NCBI RefSeq assembly: GCF_024171765.1
Contig: NZ_JAMTCI010000001.1
Coordinates: forward strand, 1,217,137 to 1,281,136
Length of the DNA stretch: 64,000 nucleotides
Reading direction: 5' to 3'
Source of the DNA: Williamsia deligens
GTDB taxonomy: Bacteria > Actinomycetota > Actinomycetes > Mycobacteriales > Mycobacteriaceae
Below, piece after piece: positions 33,456 to 41,807 of this stretch; positions within the stretch are counted from its first letter, which is position 1, and the number at the start of each line of letters is the position of its first letter. The position numbers and the translations under genes are program-made. Under the pieces are notes generated by a model that made no database searches, was not told the origin of the DNA, and was given only the letters and a program-made list of their open reading frames with translations.

Positions 33456-34145
33456 TCAGGCGGGTCCCTGGGAGGTCGCGATGGCGGCGCGGAGGCGGTC
33501 GTTGTGTTCGGTGGTCGCCGCTGCCAGGGCGTCGGCGTCTCGGGCGAGGAAGGCCGACAGCATGTCGGCGTGACCGAGGTGCAATGCGACGCGCTCGGTG
33601 ACCGGTAGCTGCCACATCGGCCGGCCCGGCTCGGTGATGTTCCACGTGGACTCGAGGACGTGCAGCAGTCGCTGCATCCGACAGGGACGTACCAGCGCGA
33701 GGTGGAATGCGCGGCTCTCCTGGTGGTAGCCGGTGACGTCGTCGGCGAGCACCGCGCGATCGAGTGCGATGTACGCCGACTGCGCCTGCGCATCGTCGTC
33801 GGCGCAGGCGGCCGGCAGCGCGATGCCGTGCGCCGCCGTCTCCAGCGCACCGCGGACGAGATAGAGCTCGGCGAGCTCGGCGGCGGTCAGTCGGGCGATC
33901 GAGTAGCCACCGTTCGCGCGGTGGTCGACGATCCCCTCCCCCACGAGCGTCTTCAGCGCCTCGCGGACGGGTATGCGACTGACCCCGAAGTGCGCGGCGA
34001 CCGTGTCGACGGGGATGGGTGTGCCGGGCGGCGCGACGCCGTCGAGGATGACGGTGCGCACCGCGTCCAGAATCGCGGCCTGCGACACCCCGCCGTCGGC
34101 GCGGGGCAGCGCTGCGATCAGACGTTCCTGCGGTGGACCCAGCAT
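33456..34145 (-). CDS. GntR-family regulator (FCD subfamily)
   Basis: 229 residues. The winged helix spans about residues 22-85 (ILDAVRTVILDGVAPPGTPI, FGVSRIPVREALKTLVGEG). The all-helical FCD ligand domain spans about 90-220, with metal/acid-binding residues in YHQESRAFHLALVRPC and LHLGHADMLSAFLARDADAL. It is the last gene of the ureide unit, 7 bases after allantoinase. It is therefore probably a repressor that senses a ureide intermediate such as allantoate or glyoxylate; the ligand is inferred. Confidence 0.92.
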   Translation of the reverse strand: MLGPPQERLIAALPRADGGVSQAAILDAVRTVILDGVAPPGTPIPVDTVAAHFGVSRIPVREALKTLVGEGIVDHRANGGYSIARLTAAELAELYLVRGALETAAHGIALPAACADDDAQAQSAYIALDRAVLADDVTGYHQESRAFHLALVRPCRMQRLLHVLESTWNITEPGRPMWQLPVTERVALHLGHADMLSAFLARDADALAAATTEHNDRLRAAIATSQGPA

Positions 34146-34152
34146 CCGGCCA

Positions 34153-35109
34153 TCATCCCGCCGTGGCGGACTGTCCGCTCGACGTCGGCGGATGTGTCGC
34201 GCGCCAGTGTCGCGCGATGTCGACCCTGCGGGTCACCCACACCCGGTCATGCGCAGCGACGTGGTCGCAGAACCGTTCCAGCGCCGCGGTTCTCGCAGGT
34301 CGACCGGCGATGCGGCAGTGCAGACCCACCGACAACATCTTCGGCGCACCCCGCTCACCCTCTGCGTACAACACGTCGAAGGCGTCTCGCAGATGGGCGA
34401 AGAACTGTTCGCCGGTGGGGAACCCACCCGGCGACGCATAACGCATGTCGTTGGTGTCGAGCGTGTACGGCACGACGAGGTGATCATGGGCCCCGGAGGA
34501 CGTCGTCACCGTCGTCCAGTACGGCAGATCGTCGGCGTAGGAGTCGGAGTCGTACTCGAACCCTCCGTGCTCGACGACGAGCCGGCGGGTGTTCGGGGAG
34601 TCACGGCCGGTGTACCAGCCGACCGGCGCCGACCCTGTCAGCTCCGTCAGCACCTCCACCGCTGCCTGCATGTCGGCGCGCTCGGTGACCTCGTCGACCT
34701 GCTGGTACGACTTCCACCACAGCCCGTGACTGGCGATCTCGTGGCCCAGTTCGGCGAACGCGGCCACCGCCTCGGGATTGCGCTGCATCGCCCGCGCGAC
34801 CGCGAAGATCGTGATCGGCCATCCGCGGCGCTCGAACACCCGCAGGACCCGCCAGAGACCGGCGCGAGACCCGTACTCGTACAACGACTCCATGCTCATG
34901 TGCCGGTTCGGGAACGCCTGCGCTCCGATCATCTCCGACAGGAACGTCTCCGACGCGGGGTCCCCGTGCAGTGGGTTGTTCTCCGCGCCCTCCTCGTAGT
35001 TCAGGACGAACTGCACGGCGATCCGAGCACCGTCGGGCCACTGCGGATCCGGTGGGGTCCGTCCGTACCCCACCATGTCCCGCGGGTAGGCGTCGCGGCC
35101 GCTTGTCAC
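34153..35109 (-). CDS. puuE: PuuE-type allantoinase (polysaccharide-deacetylase fold)
   Basis: 318 residues starting GTG with a four-base overlap to allantoicase. The N-terminal block DMVGYGRTPPDPQWPDGARI and the next, VQFVLNYEEGAENNPLHGDP, are diagnostic of PuuE-like proteins, as is the AELGHEIASHGLWWKSYQQV motif. They belong to the NodB polysaccharide-deacetylase fold but open the hydantoin ring of allantoin, giving allantoate. The enzyme is cofactor-free by family knowledge. Context (allantoicase, racemase) supports the call. Confidence 0.93.
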   Translation of the reverse strand: MTSGRDAYPRDMVGYGRTPPDPQWPDGARIAVQFVLNYEEGAENNPLHGDPASETFLSEMIGAQAFPNRHMSMESLYEYGSRAGLWRVLRVFERRGWPITIFAVARAMQRNPEAVAAFAELGHEIASHGLWWKSYQQVDEVTERADMQAAVEVLTELTGSAPVGWYTGRDSPNTRRLVVEHGGFEYDSDSYADDLPYWTTVTTSSGAHDHLVVPYTLDTNDMRYASPGGFPTGEQFFAHLRDAFDVLYAEGERGAPKMLSVGLHCRIAGRPARTAALERFCDHVAAHDRVWVTRRVDIARHWRATHPPTSSGQSATAG

Positions 35110-36089
35110 GACGCGAGCTCCGCTCTGCCCGCCTCGGTGAGGCTGCCCCACAACCGGATCCGGGCCATCCCGCCGTCGGGATACGCGTCGACGCGCAGCT
35201 CGGTGATGGGCACCCCGTCCGTCACCACGAAACGATGCCGCGTGTCGGGATGCAGATCCGTCCGGGGCAGGAGCTCCACCCACTCCCCGTCCGCCGACCG
35301 GCCCTGCACGCGAGCCGCGCCGGGAGCGTTGCCGAGGAAGTAGGACGTGTCCAGCTCGATCAACGTCGGGACGCCCTCCGCGGCCAGGGCGATCTGCACC
35401 CAGTCGTTGCCGTCGTCACGACGACGCGCCGTCTCCCAGCCGTCACCCATGGAGCGCGCGACGCCGGGCAGGAGGAGGTTCTGCGGCGAGCTGTAGAACA
35501 TGTTGGAGCAGTCGGTGACGCGCGCGCCGTTCTCGATCGCCGCGAGGTCGACGGGACCGGCGTCGAGATAGGTCACGTCGGGGCGCGCGATCCCGTGCAC
35601 GCGGAGGCGGGCGACGCCACCGTCGGGGTGCATCGTCAGTTTCACGTGGGTCACACGGGGGCCGGGTTCGACGTCGAAGTCGTTCTTGGTGTCGCCCCGC
35701 ACCCGGGACCGCGGGACCAGCGTCACCCACTCGGCCGCGCGGACCTCGTCGACACTCGGATGACCGTCGACGGATGCGCCCTCGACGGACACCTCGGGCG
35801 GATAGTTGCCCTTGAACCAGGCGGTGTCGACGACGACTCCGTGGACGATCCCCGGTGCACCGAGCCGGACGATGGCCTCGTCGACACCGGTGGACCGGCG
35901 ACGGCGCGTCTCCCACCCGTCGTAGACCTGGCCCTTGTGGCCGAACGTCGCGGCGGAGTAGCCGGCCGGACCGGACTTGACGAGGTTCTCCCGCTCGGCG
36001 AAGAACTCGTCGTTCGCCCAGATCACCGCGCCGCCGAGGGAGCGCAGGGCGAGGTCGGGCAGGGTGCGGAACACGTGGTCGTCACTCAT
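35106..36089 (-). CDS. alc: Allantoicase
   Basis: 327 residues containing two tandem allantoicase (jelly-roll) repeats. The first starts FFAERENLVKSGPAGYSAAT with GQVYDGWETRRRR and WFKGNYPPEVSVEG. The second has NLLLPGVARSMGDGWETARR and YFLGNAPGAARVQG. WET followed by R/K-rich sequence is the family mark. It hydrolyses allantoate to ureidoglycolate and urea. Overlaps of four bases with both neighbours show a tight operon. Confidence 0.95.
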   Translation of the reverse strand: MSDDHVFRTLPDLALRSLGGAVIWANDEFFAERENLVKSGPAGYSAATFGHKGQVYDGWETRRRRSTGVDEAIVRLGAPGIVHGVVVDTAWFKGNYPPEVSVEGASVDGHPSVDEVRAAEWVTLVPRSRVRGDTKNDFDVEPGPRVTHVKLTMHPDGGVARLRVHGIARPDVTYLDAGPVDLAAIENGARVTDCSNMFYSSPQNLLLPGVARSMGDGWETARRRDDGNDWVQIALAAEGVPTLIELDTSYFLGNAPGAARVQGRSADGEWVELLPRTDLHPDTRHRFVVTDGVPITELRVDAYPDGGMARIRLWGSLTEAGRAELAS

Positions 36090-37318
36090 GATGCGCCCGA
36101 GTATCGCAGCAGTCCGCGCAGCGTCTCGACGGTGCAGCGCGGCGCGAGCGCGACGATCTCGGATTCGGCGACGGCGCCGCTGTCGACGCCCCGCAGGACC
36201 ACCGCGGCGAGCGCCTCGGCTGTCGCGGGTTCGTCGACGACCGATCCGCCCAGCCGTGCCAGGTAGGACTCCAGGCGACGGGCGGCCGGGGGCAACGCCG
36301 AGCGGAAGAAGGCGGTGGTCGCCGCCCAGCGGGTCACCAGGTGGCCGGGGTGCATGTCCCATCCTTGGTAGATGCCCCGCTGCAGTGATCGCGTGACCAG
36401 GCGGAAGTGGCGGTTGAGTGCGGTCAGCACCACGTCGGTGTCACCCTCGGGGACCACCTGTGTCGACCCGTCGGACACCCACACACCGGTCTGCGCCGCC
36501 GCGGCGGTCATCACCGCTTTCGCGTGGTCGGCGACGGGGTGGTCCAGGGACTGGTGCCGGGCGGCGATGCCACACGCGGCGCTGTAATCGTAGGTGCCGT
36601 AGTGCAACCCGGTGCACCGACCCTCCGACGCCGCGATGGCCCGCGCCAGAGTCGCCGTGCCGTCGTGTCCGACGACCGCCTGCGGGCTCTCGATCTGCAG
36701 TTCGAAACGCAGGGAGTGGTCGCCGAGGCCGTGCGCCCGTTCGAGCTCCTCGCACAGGGCCACGACGCCGTCGACCTGCCGCACCGACCGCAGCTTGGGC
36801 ACGGTGAACACGAAACCGTCGGGGACACCGCCCGCTGCGTCGAGGACGATCTCGAGAGTGCGGATGCCCCGACGCCGCTCGGCGGGACCCAGTCCCTTGG
36901 CGCGGACCCCGAGGGAGAACGGGCCCGACGGGTCGTCCGCCCACGCCCGCAGCGTGGCGCCGGCGCGGGCGGCGTCGGCGTCCTCGGCGTCGTCCCCGCG
37001 ATCGCCGTAGCCGTCCTCGAAGTCGATGCGCAGATCCTGCACGGGGCGCTCATCGAGGATGGTGTCGATCAGCTCGACGTCGACAGCGGGGTCGAGCGAT
37101 GCGACCGCGGAACGGTGTTCGGTGAGCAGCGCCCGCGCTCGCGTCCCCCAGGACCGCGGGGTCTGCGGGGACGCGAGATCGGCGGTCACGTAGACGGTGT
37201 GGACGGGCTGGCCGTCACGCCGGTCCCCCGGGTAGTGGCGGGCGAGTTCGGCATCCGCCTCGGCGAGCAGACGCTCCACGCGGGCGCGGCCCTCGTCGGG
37301 AATCGGTGTGTGCACCAT
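36086..37318 (-). CDS. Citrate-lyase/HpcH-HpaI-like aldolase (DUF6986 type)
   Basis: 410 residues. The TIM-barrel metal/CoA-type motifs are HTVYVTADLASPQTPRSW, LRIDFEDGYGDRGDDAEDAD (acidic cluster), ELQIESPQAVVGHDG and LHYGTYDYSAACGIAARHQS. It resembles HpcH/HpaI/citrate-lyase beta-like enzymes that condense or cleave CoA or 2-oxo acids. Fixed next to allantoicase with a 4-base overlap, it may consume glyoxylate released from ureidoglycolate, though no ureidoglycolate lyase is seen. That role is inferred. It starts 14 bases after the ABC permease stop. Confidence 0.8.
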   Translation of the reverse strand: MVHTPIPDEGRARVERLLAEADAELARHYPGDRRDGQPVHTVYVTADLASPQTPRSWGTRARALLTEHRSAVASLDPAVDVELIDTILDERPVQDLRIDFEDGYGDRGDDAEDADAARAGATLRAWADDPSGPFSLGVRAKGLGPAERRRGIRTLEIVLDAAGGVPDGFVFTVPKLRSVRQVDGVVALCEELERAHGLGDHSLRFELQIESPQAVVGHDGTATLARAIAASEGRCTGLHYGTYDYSAACGIAARHQSLDHPVADHAKAVMTAAAAQTGVWVSDGSTQVVPEGDTDVVLTALNRHFRLVTRSLQRGIYQGWDMHPGHLVTRWAATTAFFRSALPPAARRLESYLARLGGSVVDEPATAEALAAVVLRGVDSGAVAESEIVALAPRCTVETLRGLLRYSGAS

Positions 37319-37332
37319 GGGACGAGATCGTG

Positions 37333-38064
37333 TCAGACGCGCGCCGCGGCACCCGCGCTCGACGGCGTCGTGTCGAGCGATGGCACGCGGCGCAGCCGAC
37401 CGGTGCCCGGAGCGGCCACCCACACCAGACCGGCCAGGATCGAGTCGAGGACGAGGGCCAGCAGCGTCACCAGGATGGATCCCGCGATCATCGGTGCGTA
37501 GTCGTAGGTCGCGAGCCCGTCGAAGATGGGGCGGCCCAGTCCGCCCAGTCCTGCGTACGCGGCGATGGCCGCGGTCGCGACCACCTGGAGGGTGGCGTTG
37601 CGCAGCCCGCCGAGGATGAGCGGCAACGCATTCGGCAGTTCCACCCGGAGCAGGATCTGCCACTCCCGCAGCCCCATCGCGCGGGAGGCGTCGACGACGA
37701 CACGATCGACGTTGGCCACACCCGAGTAGGCGCCGGCCAACAACGGCGGGATGGCCAGCAGGATCAACGCGATGATCGTGGGCGTCAGCCCCAGTCCCAT
37801 CCACAACACGAACAGCAACAGCAGTCCGAGCGTCGGCAGTGATCGCACCACGTTGACGAGCCCCACGATGACCACCTCGCCACGCCCGGTGTGTCCGACA
37901 ATCAGTCCCAGCGGGACCGCGATCACCGCGGCGACGACGACCGCGATCACCGTGTACTGCAGGTGTTGTCCGATGAGCAGACCGAGCCCGTCGACGTCGG
38001 CGGTGCCCGTCCAGTTCGTACCGGTCGTGAGATACGACCATGTCTGCGAGGCGATCCCGCTCAT
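37333..38064 (-). CDS. OpuC-type ABC transporter permease
   Basis: 243 residues, six hydrophobic segments. The permease EAA loop is ASRAMGLREWQILLRVELPN (residues ~135-155) followed by ALPLILGGLRNATLQVVATA, and GLGGLGRPIFDGLATYDYAP is the signature of glycine betaine/choline permeases. Overlaps the next permease by four bases. The membrane subunit pairs with 38061-38756. Substrate by family: betaine, choline or other quaternary amines; here its position next to ureide genes opens another possibility. Confidence 0.92.
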   Translation of the reverse strand: MSGIASQTWSYLTTGTNWTGTADVDGLGLLIGQHLQYTVIAVVVAAVIAVPLGLIVGHTGRGEVVIVGLVNVVRSLPTLGLLLLFVLWMGLGLTPTIIALILLAIPPLLAGAYSGVANVDRVVVDASRAMGLREWQILLRVELPNALPLILGGLRNATLQVVATAAIAAYAGLGGLGRPIFDGLATYDYAPMIAGSILVTLLALVLDSILAGLVWVAAPGTGRLRRVPSLDTTPSSAGAAARV

Positions 38065-38756
38065 GCGCCCGCCCCCTTCGCCACGACACGGGCCTGTCGA
38101 CGACGGAAGCGGCTGGGCGTCGGCGTCGCACGGGTCCACGGGGTGGCGGCCCGGCCGAGCAGGACCAGGATCACGTCGATCACCAGCGCCAGCACGACGG
38201 TGGCGATGATGCCCGCGATGATCTCGTCGGTGTAGTTCCGGCTGTAGCCCTCGGTGAATAGCTTGCCCAGCCCACCGAAACCGATCACCGAACCGACCGA
38301 CACCAGCGAGATGTTCGTGACCGACACGACGCGGATCGCGGCCACGAGGACCGGGATGGCCAGCGGAAACTGCACTCTCACGATCCGTTCCCACGGCTTG
38401 TACCCGACCGCCGTCGCGGCGTCGAGAGACGCGGCCGGAACCGCGTCGAGCGCCTCGGGCACCGACCGCACCAGCAGGGCGGTTGCGTAGAGCGCCAACG
38501 CCACGATGACGTTCAGGTCGGAGAGGATGCTCGTGCCGATCAGCGACGGCAGCACGATGAACAGCGCGATCGACGGGACGGTGAACAGGATGGACCCGAC
38601 GACGACGGTGATCCGCCGCGCGAGTGCCGACCGGTGGACGGCCAGGCCGAGCGGGATGGCGATGACCAGTGCGACGACGATCGGGATGAGCGCCAGCTTG
38701 AGGTGTTCCCCCGTCAGCGCCCACACCTTGTCGAAGTGGTCGATCAGGTAGTTCAC
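38061..38756 (-). CDS. OpuC-type ABC transporter permease
   Basis: 231 residues from GTG 38756 with a four-base overlap to the ATPase gene. Six hydrophobic segments are seen. The EAA loop has AATAVGYKPWERIVRVQFPL, then VVSVTNISLVSVGSVIGFGG and GGLGKLFTEGYSRNYTDEII. The sister permease follows directly. The C-terminal ~20 residues are basic and cytosolic. The role is transmembrane passage of the osmoprotectant-like substrate. Confidence 0.92.
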   Translation of the reverse strand: MNYLIDHFDKVWALTGEHLKLALIPIVVALVIAIPLGLAVHRSALARRITVVVGSILFTVPSIALFIVLPSLIGTSILSDLNVIVALALYATALLVRSVPEALDAVPAASLDAATAVGYKPWERIVRVQFPLAIPVLVAAIRVVSVTNISLVSVGSVIGFGGLGKLFTEGYSRNYTDEIIAGIIATVVLALVIDVILVLLGRAATPWTRATPTPSRFRRRQARVVAKGAGA

Positions 38757-39853
38757 GACGAGGTCCGCTCGCGTTCGATCACCGACAGCACCCCGGCGGC
38801 GCGCAGCCCGCCGGTCACCACACCGGCGGCATCCACGACCACCCCGACGCCGGACGGGGACGACAGCGCGGCGTCGAGTGCCTGCCGCGCGGTGCCACCC
38901 TCGACGAAGAGCGATCCACCGGCCGAACAACTCTCGTAGAGGCCGGCACCGCCTCGGTGGACGGTCACCCCGGCCGCGTCGACCCAGCCGAACGGGCGTC
39001 GCTCGCCGTCGAGGACGAGGCGCCAGTCGTCCTCACCGAGACGGAGCTCGTCGATCTCCGACTCGGTGACGGGGACCAGCGGTTCCATCGGGATCTCCTG
39101 CCCGGAGGTGAACTGCAGCAACCGGTATCCCCGGTCGCGGCCGACGAAACCGGCGACGAAGTCGTCCGACGGTGCCGCGAGCAGGCGTTCGGGGGTGTCG
39201 TACTGGTGCAGCTTGCCGCCGGCACCGAAGATCGCGATGCGATCGGCGAGCTTGACCGCCTCGTCGATGTCGTGGGTGACGAAGACGATGGTCTTGCGCA
39301 GTTCGCCCTGCAGCCGCAGCATCTCGTTCTGCAGGTCCTCACGGACCACGGGATCGACGGCGCTGAAGGGTTCGTCCATCAGCAGGATCGCGGGGTCCGC
39401 GGCGAGCGCCCGGGCCACACCGACACGCTGCTGCTGACCACCCGAGAGCTGCGCCGGGTACCGGGTGGCGAGGTTCGCGTCGAGCCCGACGCGCTCCAGC
39501 AGCTCCATCGCCGCGGACCGCGCCTTCTTCCGTGAGACACCCTGCAGCACCGGCACGGTCGCGACGTTGTCGACGATGCGCTGGTGCGGCATGAGGCCGG
39601 CACTCTGGATGACGTAGCCGATCCCCCGCCGCAGCGTCACCGGGTCGACCCCGGAGATGTCGTCCCCGTCGACGCGGATCGTCCCGCTGGTCGGCGTGAT
39701 CATCCGGTTGATCATCCGCATCGAGGTGGTCTTGCCACATCCCGACGGCCCGACGAACGCGGTGAACGATCCCTGTTCGATGGACAGGTCGAGGGTGTCG
39801 ACGGCGGTGGTCCCGTCGGGGTAGGTCTTGGTCACCGACTCGAAGGTGATCAT
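38753..39853 (-). CDS. OpuC/ProV-type ABC transporter ATPase with C-terminal CBS-like region
   Basis: 366 residues. Walker A is GPSGCGKTT (residues ~34-42), the signature LSGGQQQRVG, Walker B ILLMDEPFSAVDP, and the switch FVTHDIDEAVKLAD. QSAGLMPHQRIVDNVA is the Q-loop area. After residue ~250 comes a ~115-residue extension (VGRDRGYRLLQFTSGQEIPM...) ending with a CBS-like repeat (GGTARQALDAALSSPSGVGV). In OpuA-type systems the CBS module senses ionic strength, which suggests osmotic gating. Confidence 0.93.
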   Translation of the reverse strand: MITFESVTKTYPDGTTAVDTLDLSIEQGSFTAFVGPSGCGKTTSMRMINRMITPTSGTIRVDGDDISGVDPVTLRRGIGYVIQSAGLMPHQRIVDNVATVPVLQGVSRKKARSAAMELLERVGLDANLATRYPAQLSGGQQQRVGVARALAADPAILLMDEPFSAVDPVVREDLQNEMLRLQGELRKTIVFVTHDIDEAVKLADRIAIFGAGGKLHQYDTPERLLAAPSDDFVAGFVGRDRGYRLLQFTSGQEIPMEPLVPVTESEIDELRLGEDDWRLVLDGERRPFGWVDAAGVTVHRGGAGLYESCSAGGSLFVEGGTARQALDAALSSPSGVGVVVDAAGVVTGGLRAAGVLSVIERERTSS

Positions 39854-40851
39854 CGTGTTCCGATCTTCTCGTTCAGGTTCCACTTGTCGACCCATTCCGA
39901 CGCCGCCTGTTCGACCTCGAGTTTGCGCGGCCCGGACACGGCGTAGTTCAGGTCCCGCAGCTCGGTGACCGTCAGTTTCGCGGAGACGGCGTCCAGCACT
40001 CCGAGCAGTCGCGGCGACGCCTTCTCCTTCGCGATCAGGGGCACCACGTTGTTGGCGGGGAAGTTGTTCTTCGGGTCCTCGAGCACCACGAGGTTCTCGG
40101 TCGTGATCGCCGGCGTCGTCGTGTAGATGTCGGCGGCGGTCACCCGGCCCGAGGTGAGCTCGTTGATGGTGGCCTGGCCACCCGAGTCGTTGTTGGGGCG
40201 GAACTCGACGCGCAGGCCGTAGTTCTTCTCGAGACCCGGCACGCCGACGGACCGCGTCGCGAACTCGCTGTTGGCCATGAACGTCACCGTCTGCCGCTGG
40301 GAGAGCGCGGCGAGGTCACCGATGGACTTCAGGCTGTACCGACGGGCGGTGTCGGCGGTGACCGTGACGCTGTCGGAGTCGGATCCCGGCGCCGGCGCAC
40401 CGATCGCGAGATCCGGTCCGAGCGCCTCGGGCATCGCGGCCTCGATCTGCTGCAGTCCGGTGATGGCCGAGATCGTCTCGGCGCGCTCCGCGGACACCGC
40501 GGGGTTGTTCGCGGCGAGGTAGTAGAGCAGGTTGCCGATGAAGTCGGGCGTGAGGTCGATGTCGCCCGCCTTCAACGCGGGGACGTACCGCTCCCGGGTA
40601 CCGGAGTTGAGCTGGTCGGTCACCTGGAACCCGTTGGCCTTCAGCGCATCGATGTAGATCTGACCGATGATCTGCGCTTCCAGGACGCCGCCGGATCCGA
40701 CGACGATGTGGTTGGGGTCCGGGTCACGGTCGCCGGCCCGGTCGAGCGGGTCGAAGCAGCCGGCGAGGACCACGGCTGCGACCGTCAGGACGACGGCGAG
40801 GACGAGACGACCACGCCGTCGACGGCTCCGGGGCTCACGCACCCGATCCAT
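39850..40851 (-). CDS. OpuC-type substrate-binding lipoprotein
   Basis: 333 residues; first gene of the importer. The N-terminus is basic, with lipobox VVLAGC (residues ~27-32). The type F substrate-binding fold shows VVGSGGVLEAQIIGQIYIDA, AGDIDLTPDFIGNLLYYLAA, DIYTTTPAITTENLVVLEDP and NNVVPLIAKEKASPRLLGVL. These are seen in ProX/OpuCC proteins that hold quaternary amines in an aromatic box. Overlaps the ATPase start by four bases, so one operon. The exact ligand needs testing. Confidence 0.92.
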   Translation of the reverse strand: MDRVREPRSRRRRGRLVLAVVLTVAAVVLAGCFDPLDRAGDRDPDPNHIVVGSGGVLEAQIIGQIYIDALKANGFQVTDQLNSGTRERYVPALKAGDIDLTPDFIGNLLYYLAANNPAVSAERAETISAITGLQQIEAAMPEALGPDLAIGAPAPGSDSDSVTVTADTARRYSLKSIGDLAALSQRQTVTFMANSEFATRSVGVPGLEKNYGLRVEFRPNNDSGGQATINELTSGRVTAADIYTTTPAITTENLVVLEDPKNNFPANNVVPLIAKEKASPRLLGVLDAVSAKLTVTELRDLNYAVSGPRKLEVEQAASEWVDKWNLNEKIGTR

Positions 40852-40907
40852 ACAACACCACCCACCGACACCGCGTGCGCCTTCGAATACGACGCAGGTC
40901 GCCGTGC

Positions 40908-41681
40908 CTACCGGACGGTGGCGGTGACGACGACGTAGGGCGAGTCGAACGCGACCGTCCCGTCGGAGTCGCTGTGGGTGGTCATGACCGCCTCGAATGC
41001 GGTGAGCAGACGGTCGCGTTGCACCTCGTCGACCCGAGCGAGCAGATCGACATGGACCGGCGACTCGCGCGAGATGAAGTGCAGCGCGGCGTCGACGGAG
41101 GCGAATCGCCACGTGTGCACGCGCGGATCCACCTCCACGGTGTGGAACCCGTCGGCCAGGCGCGCGTGGACGGTCTCGGCGTCACCCCATGCGTCCGGAC
41201 CCGGCTGCCCCGCCGGTGCGTCACCGAGGACCTCGACCACCGGGTCGTGGAACGGGTTGTGCGCGGCGCGGGTCCACGCGGTGAACCCCAGCAGCCCACC
41301 GGACCGCAGCACGCGGGTGATCTCGGTGAGCACCGGGTCGGCCGCGGTGAAGATGATGCCCATGTTGGACAGCACGACGTCGGCGCTCTCGTCGGGCAGA
41401 CCGGTGTCGGTCGCGTCGGCGACGAGCCAGCCGATCGCGTCGGGCGAGGAGTTCCGCGCGATCTCGATCAGTTCGGCGGTCAGGTCGACGCCGGTCACCC
41501 GGGCGCCTCGCCGCACCGCGGACCGCGCGACCGACCCTGTGCCACAGGCCAGGTCGACGACATCGAGCCCGGCCAGCGGCCGCAGGTCCTCGGCGCGGGC
41601 GACGAGCTCCTCGGCGGCGGGAGCGATCATCGTCGCCACCGATTCGTATCGTCCTCGCGCCCACGGCGTCGTCTGCGACAT
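40908..41681 (-). CDS. Class I SAM-dependent methyltransferase
   Basis: 257 residues. The SAM motif is LDVVDLACGTGSVARSAVRR near residue 40, followed by VTGVDLTAELIEIAR. Post-motif sequences are VADATDTGLPDESADVVLSN and VLRSGGLLGFTAWTRAAH. This UbiE/Coq5-like group methylates small molecules; the substrate is unknown. It stands 56 bases upstream of the importer on the same strand, so it may be cotranscribed. Confidence 0.9.
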   Translation of the reverse strand: MSQTTPWARGRYESVATMIAPAAEELVARAEDLRPLAGLDVVDLACGTGSVARSAVRRGARVTGVDLTAELIEIARNSSPDAIGWLVADATDTGLPDESADVVLSNMGIIFTAADPVLTEITRVLRSGGLLGFTAWTRAAHNPFHDPVVEVLGDAPAGQPGPDAWGDAETVHARLADGFHTVEVDPRVHTWRFASVDAALHFISRESPVHVDLLARVDEVQRDRLLTAFEAVMTTHSDSDGTVAFDSPYVVVTATVR

Positions 41682-41807
41682 GGGGTCAGCCTAGTGGCGC
41701 CCTGCGCCGGGGCGGCCACTTCCGTCCGGGTCGGACCCGATCCTCAGCGGTGAGAACCCGCGCCCTGCGCATCGACCCGCGCCGAGCACGGCGCGGGTCG
41801 GCATGGA

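Noticed and set aside
37333-40851. Calling the importer plainly a betaine uptake system
   Set aside because: The family supports it, but collinearity with ureide genes leaves the substrate open, so only the family was named.
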